Assembly (NCBI GenBank): GCA_018335615.1
Contig: JAGXRS010000177.1
Location: forward strand, 1-8,956
Direction: 5' to 3'
Origin: Hydrogenophaga sp.
GTDB taxonomy: Bacteria > Pseudomonadota > Gammaproteobacteria > Burkholderiales > Burkholderiaceae_C
Length of the DNA stretch: 8,956 bases
Part shown: one piece after another, positions 6,693 to 8,956 of the stretch
Layout: each line of letters begins with the position of its first letter
Position numbering within the stretch: the stretch's first letter is position 1
Translations under genes and position numbers: made by a program
The notes under the pieces: generated by a model
Databases searched by the model: none
Told to the model about the DNA's origin: nothing
The model's input: only the letters and a program-made list of their open reading frames with translations

Positions 6693-7235
6693 ATGATCCA
6701 GAAATTCCTCGTCATGTCCGGGCTGATGAGGAGCCGCTCTCTCAGTGACCTGCTGCTGATCGACATGGCAGCACCGCTGCGGGCCGTGTGGGGCCAGAGC
6801 CCGCTGGAACCGCTGAGCGCCGGGCGGTTGCCGGTTGTGCTGCGCGAAAAACTGGGCACCCGCCGGCCCGGCGAATGGATCGAGCACCTGATCGGGCACA
6901 GCGACGCCTTGAAACGCCAGGGTTGTCATTGCCTGCTGCTGGACACCTTGCAATACGTGGAGGACCAGGAGCTTGGCCGGATCAAGCCGCTGCTGCAGAC
7001 GCTGGCGCAACACGGGATGCAGGTGGTGGTCATGGACCGGGAGCGGTGCCCCGTTCTGCTCAGCACCCTGCGCGAGGTCGTCTCCACCGACCAGTACATC
7101 GACATCTACCTCCAGTCGCTGCGACTCCAGTCCTTGGCACTCACCCAAAGCCAGCAGGACAACGCGGAGCGCGCGCGCCAGAAGCGCCAGCAACCCCGCC
7201 GCTTCCGCTTGCCGGGACGCATTTTCGTGCGCTGA
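6693..7235 (+). CDS. Unknown 180-residue protein in the kinase-receiver operon (weak STAS-like pattern)
   Basis: I do not recognise a family with confidence. The gene starts 22 bp after the receiver gene on the same strand, so it is probably cotranscribed and may be the output partner. Residues 45-150 alternate in a way that resembles a STAS (anti-sigma-antagonist) fold: a strand around LPVVLREK (46-53), a helix (about 60-75), the strand HCLLLDTLQYV (79-89), the helix LGRIKPLLQTLAQHG (94-108), the strand MQVVVMD (109-115) and the helix starting CPVLLSTLREVV (119-130). In STAS regulators the second strand is normally followed by D-S-S/T-G with a phosphorylated serine; here the matching place reads EDQE, so no phosphosite is visible. 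The tail (about 158-180) is rich in Arg, Lys and Gln and could bind nucleic acid or lipid. No signal peptide, membrane segment or P-loop is seen. The Shine-Dalgarno site is weak. ATG 6714 is an alternative start. That it is a gene is well supported by position and codon use; the fold is a guess. Confidence 0.7.
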   Translation: MIQKFLVMSGLMRSRSLSDLLLIDMAAPLRAVWGQSPLEPLSAGRLPVVLREKLGTRRPGEWIEHLIGHSDALKRQGCHCLLLDTLQYVEDQELGRIKPLLQTLAQHGMQVVVMDRERCPVLLSTLREVVSTDQYIDIYLQSLRLQSLALTQSQQDNAERARQKRQQPRRFRLPGRIFVR

Positions 7236-7439
7236 GCACGTGGCAGAGCGTGCCGGGGGAGTAGACATCTGCGCACCCGACCAGGGCCCCCCGCACCCAT
7301 CACTCTCACATGATATTTGTCAATTGAAACTGATTTATTAGTTTTGAAATATTAATTCGCGATTACCATCGGTGCAAATTGTCGGAGCCGTGCCGCCTGA
7401 CTGTTGCCGCACGGCGCTTACCACCAACGTTGGACCTGC
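7236..7439. promoter_or_regulatory. Intergenic region with AT-rich promoter-like island
   Basis: The gap after the kinase operon has a GC-rich first part without a T-run terminator and an AT-rich island at about 7311-7367. The island contains -35-like hexamers TTGTCA (7317-7322) and TTGAAA (7324-7329), but no well-spaced -10, so no promoter can be fixed. It probably drives the downstream degraded and pseudoenzyme-like genes. Confidence 0.4.
7327..7344. promoter_or_regulatory. Near-perfect 18-bp palindrome in the AT-rich island
   Basis: AAACTGATTTATTAGTTT reads almost the same on both strands: only one symmetric pair, G7332 against T7339, and the central step fail. It overlaps the -35-like TTGAAA hexamer. 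This fits an operator for a dimeric repressor, but no target protein can be named. Confidence 0.35.
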
Positions 7440-7916
7440 ATGACCGTCCCTGTTGTTCTTTGCGCCGCCGCACCGTGGTCGATCCCCGCCGATCGGTGTC
7501 CACCCGTCCCGGCATGGCAGCACGCCGTCGAACGGCCCAGCTGGCGGGGCACCGCCTTCCTGTGCGGGGCACCGCGGTAGCCAGCCAGCACGCTGAGCCA
7601 GCTGTTGAGTGCCCACCAGCTCAGCGCCCACCCGTTGCCGACCCATGCGCCCGGCGCAAGCGGCTGCGTGCTGCACAGCACCGGGCTGCACCTGGCGCGC
7701 GCCCGCGCCTGGCTGCACGCGTTCGCCGAGCACGCACCGACCGTCTGGCAAGGGGCGCGCGACGCCATGGCTGAGGCGCGACCGGTACCGCCGTCCGGCC
7801 CCGGCCTGGCCGCCACCACCTTGCACCCGTCGCCAGACCCCGCACACCCGGTCGATACGCGCATCACGCAACGGTCGCAGCCGCCCTTCCCCAGCCACTT
7901 CGCCAGGACCCATGCC
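7440..7916 (+). pseudogene. Degraded mannose-1-phosphate guanylyltransferase (ManC-like) remnant
   Basis: One reading frame runs from ATG 7440 to a TAG at 7578-7580 and then stays open into the next gene. The first piece (46 residues) begins MTVPVVLCAAAPWS, like a ManC N-terminus (PVVLxGGxGxRLWPLS), but the glycine-rich nucleotide-binding signature is gone. The second piece (from about 7581) contains ASGCVLHSTGLHLARARAW and later a DAMAEA segment, which parallel the WNSGMFLFRA...EKAM region of ManC, and PVDTRITQRS (7848-7877), which parallels SIDYAVMERT. Roughly 170 residues of the middle of the normal transferase domain are absent, so the product cannot be an active GDP-mannose-forming enzyme. 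The colinear order of both pieces and the neighbouring fucose-synthase relative support this identity; no single match is strong. An alternative is that the second piece is expressed from TTG 7605 or ATG 7767 as an N-terminal extension of the next protein. Confidence 0.5.
7578..7580 (+). other. In-frame TAG splitting the ManC-like remnant
   Basis: The TAG is the only stop in this frame between ATG 7440 and the TGA at 8907-8909. Without it, the ManC-like remnant and the fucose-synthase-like protein would form a single open frame of about 489 codons. Confidence 0.85.
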
Positions 7917-8909
7917 ATGAACGAATCCGCCAGAATCTTCGTCGCCGATCACCAAGGCATGGTGGGAGCGGCCGTTTTGCGGCAACTCCTTGTGCAGCAG
8001 CACCCGGCGCACCACCTCATCACCCGCGACGAGCACGAACTGCCGCTGCACGACCAGGCGGCCGTGCTGAGCTTCCTGGCCAGCGAGCGCATCGACCGGA
8101 TCTACCTGCCAGTGCCATCGCCGTCAGCGCCCGCCCAGCAACACCCGGCGTTCCCGCTGCTGGCGCTCAGCCAGCTGATCCACGCCGCCAGCGTGCACCG
8201 CGTGCCCCAGCTGGTGCTCATCGGCACCCCCCATGTGTATCCCGACAAGGCGCTGTCGCCCCTGGCCGAGGAGGACCTGCTCACCGGCCGCCTTGCGCCG
8301 GGTTCCGAAAACGTCGCCCTGGCGCAGATCGCGGCCATCCAGCTGTGCGAAAACCTCAGCCGCCCTGGCGCGGGCACCCACGCCCGGACGCCAGCGCTGG
8401 ATTACCGGTGTCTCATCATTCCCACGCCCTACGGGCCGGGGGACTGCATCGACAGCCCGGACGGCCACACCGTGGCCGGCGTCATCCACCGGTTGCACCA
8501 TGCCAGGCTCACCCACCAGCCCCGCATCACGCTGCCCCGGCCACACGACACCTGGAACGAATACCTGCACGTTGACGATTGCGCCCGGGCCGCCATCCAC
8601 CTCATGAACGTGCCCTACGGTGCCTATCGGCGGCAAGTCCAGCACGGCGTTGCCCATCTCAACGCCGGCGGCAGCCACCACGGCAGCCTCGGCGTATTGG
8701 CACACGCCGTGGCCCATGTGGTCGGCTACACCGGTGTCATCGATCCGCCGCCAACCGAACCCGAGTGGACAGCCCCCCGACGGCTCGACAGCTACCGCAT
8801 GCGCAGCCTGGGCTGGACGCCGACGCTGCACATGGAAGACGCCCTCGCCCTGACCTACGCCCACAACCTGGCACACCACAGCGAGTGGCCCAGCGCCACG
8901 CCGGCGTGA
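7917..8909 (+). CDS. GDP-L-fucose synthase-like extended SDR, probable pseudoenzyme
   Basis: A 330-residue member of the extended short-chain dehydrogenase/reductase family, closest in pattern to GDP-L-fucose synthase (Fcl/WcaG, about 320 residues), which converts GDP-4-keto-6-deoxymannose to GDP-L-fucose with NADPH. Colinear family landmarks: ARIFVADHQGMVGAA (5-19), ASERIDRIYL (55-64), LIGTPHVYP (101-109), IAAIQLCEN (138-146), PYGPGD (171-176), H184 with R192, EYLHVDD (215-221), LNAGG (248-252) and a C-terminal LGW (298-300). Key residues differ. The first Gly of the NADP loop is Asp11. The catalytic Tyr-x-x-x-Lys is Val133...Gln137. The Ser of GSSC is Thr104 and the Cys is His106. The AAAKVGG cofactor segment reads PVPSPSAPA. 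The substrate-side His and Arg are kept. ATG 7917 fits because homology starts five residues in and AGGA lies 8 nt before it. The frame is full length and intact, so it is not an ordinary dead gene. Fold is confident; loss of reductase activity is inferred. Confidence 0.85.
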   Translation: MNESARIFVADHQGMVGAAVLRQLLVQQHPAHHLITRDEHELPLHDQAAVLSFLASERIDRIYLPVPSPSAPAQQHPAFPLLALSQLIHAASVHRVPQLVLIGTPHVYPDKALSPLAEEDLLTGRLAPGSENVALAQIAAIQLCENLSRPGAGTHARTPALDYRCLIIPTPYGPGDCIDSPDGHTVAGVIHRLHHARLTHQPRITLPRPHDTWNEYLHVDDCARAAIHLMNVPYGAYRRQVQHGVAHLNAGGSHHGSLGVLAHAVAHVVGYTGVIDPPPTEPEWTAPRRLDSYRMRSLGWTPTLHMEDALALTYAHNLAHHSEWPSATPA

Positions 8910-8956
8910 ACCCGGGTTGAAACGCAAGCGCCTGAAAAACGGCGGGCGGGCCTGGG
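8910..8956. other. Short non-coding end of window
   Basis: The last 47 bases after the stop of the fucose-synthase-like gene show no gene start, hairpin with T-run or repeat that I can support. Confidence 0.5.

Noticed and set aside
7236..7253. Hairpin GCACG...CGTGC after the last gene of the kinase operon
   Set aside because: Only 5 bp of stem with an 8-nt loop and no T-run; too weak to call a terminator.
7338..8051. Minus-strand open frame of 237 codons across the AT-rich island and the ManC-like remnant
   Set aside because: No domain, Gly/Arg-rich shadow composition, and it overlaps the start of the fucose-synthase-like gene on the other strand.
1..8956. Insertion sequence, transposase, CRISPR array or tRNA
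   Set aside because: I found no transposase-like protein, no terminal inverted repeats with target duplication, no regularly spaced repeats and no cloverleaf-forming sequence.

Overview
The window looks like the chromosome of a high-GC betaproteobacterium, most likely Burkholderiales and possibly Comamonadaceae. This is inferred from the strong G/C bias at third codon positions and from the ArsH and sensor-kinase family types. I cannot name a species from sequence alone. It holds six intact or nearly intact genes, one degraded gene remnant and several AT-rich control regions. I see no tRNA, rRNA, CRISPR array, insertion sequence or phage gene.

Layout. (1) Positions 2-658, plus strand: the 3' part of arsH, an arsenic-resistance flavoprotein whose start lies outside the window. 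(2) Positions 705-2948, minus strand: a large soluble hybrid histidine kinase (coiled coil, PAS, HisKA, HATPase, receiver, Hpt), convergent with arsH. (3) Positions 2949-3427: a gap of about 480 bp with no convincing gene. (4) Positions 3428-4048, minus strand: an unusual response regulator with a MerR/excisionase-type DNA-binding domain at its N-terminus and a receiver at its C-terminus. (5) Positions 4049-4557: a divergent control region with an intrinsic-terminator-like hairpin and direct repeats. (6) Positions 4558-7235, plus strand: a tight three-gene unit made of a membrane sensor kinase with a Cache-type periplasmic domain, a stand-alone receiver protein overlapping it by 20 bp, and a 180-residue protein of unknown function 22 bp further on. 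(7) Positions 7236-7439: an intergenic stretch with an AT-rich island carrying a near-perfect palindrome. (8) Positions 7440-7916: a degraded relative of mannose-1-phosphate guanylyltransferase (ManC) with an in-frame TAG. (9) Positions 7917-8909: an intact 330-residue relative of GDP-L-fucose synthase that has lost the usual catalytic and cofactor-binding residues.

How the parts may work together. The middle 6.5 kb contains all the parts of a multistep phosphorelay: two kinases, three receivers, one Hpt domain and one DNA-binding output. A plausible but unproven route runs from the membrane kinase to its stand-alone receiver, then to the Hpt of the soluble hybrid kinase, then to the HTH-receiver regulator, which may act on the divergent region. 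The last 1.5 kb is separate. It holds two nucleotide-sugar enzyme relatives side by side, of the kind that normally supply GDP-mannose and GDP-fucose for polysaccharide synthesis, but both have lost their signature motifs. The fucose-synthase relative keeps a full-length open frame, so it may be a repurposed pseudoenzyme and not simple decay. I consider this pair the most unusual content of the window.
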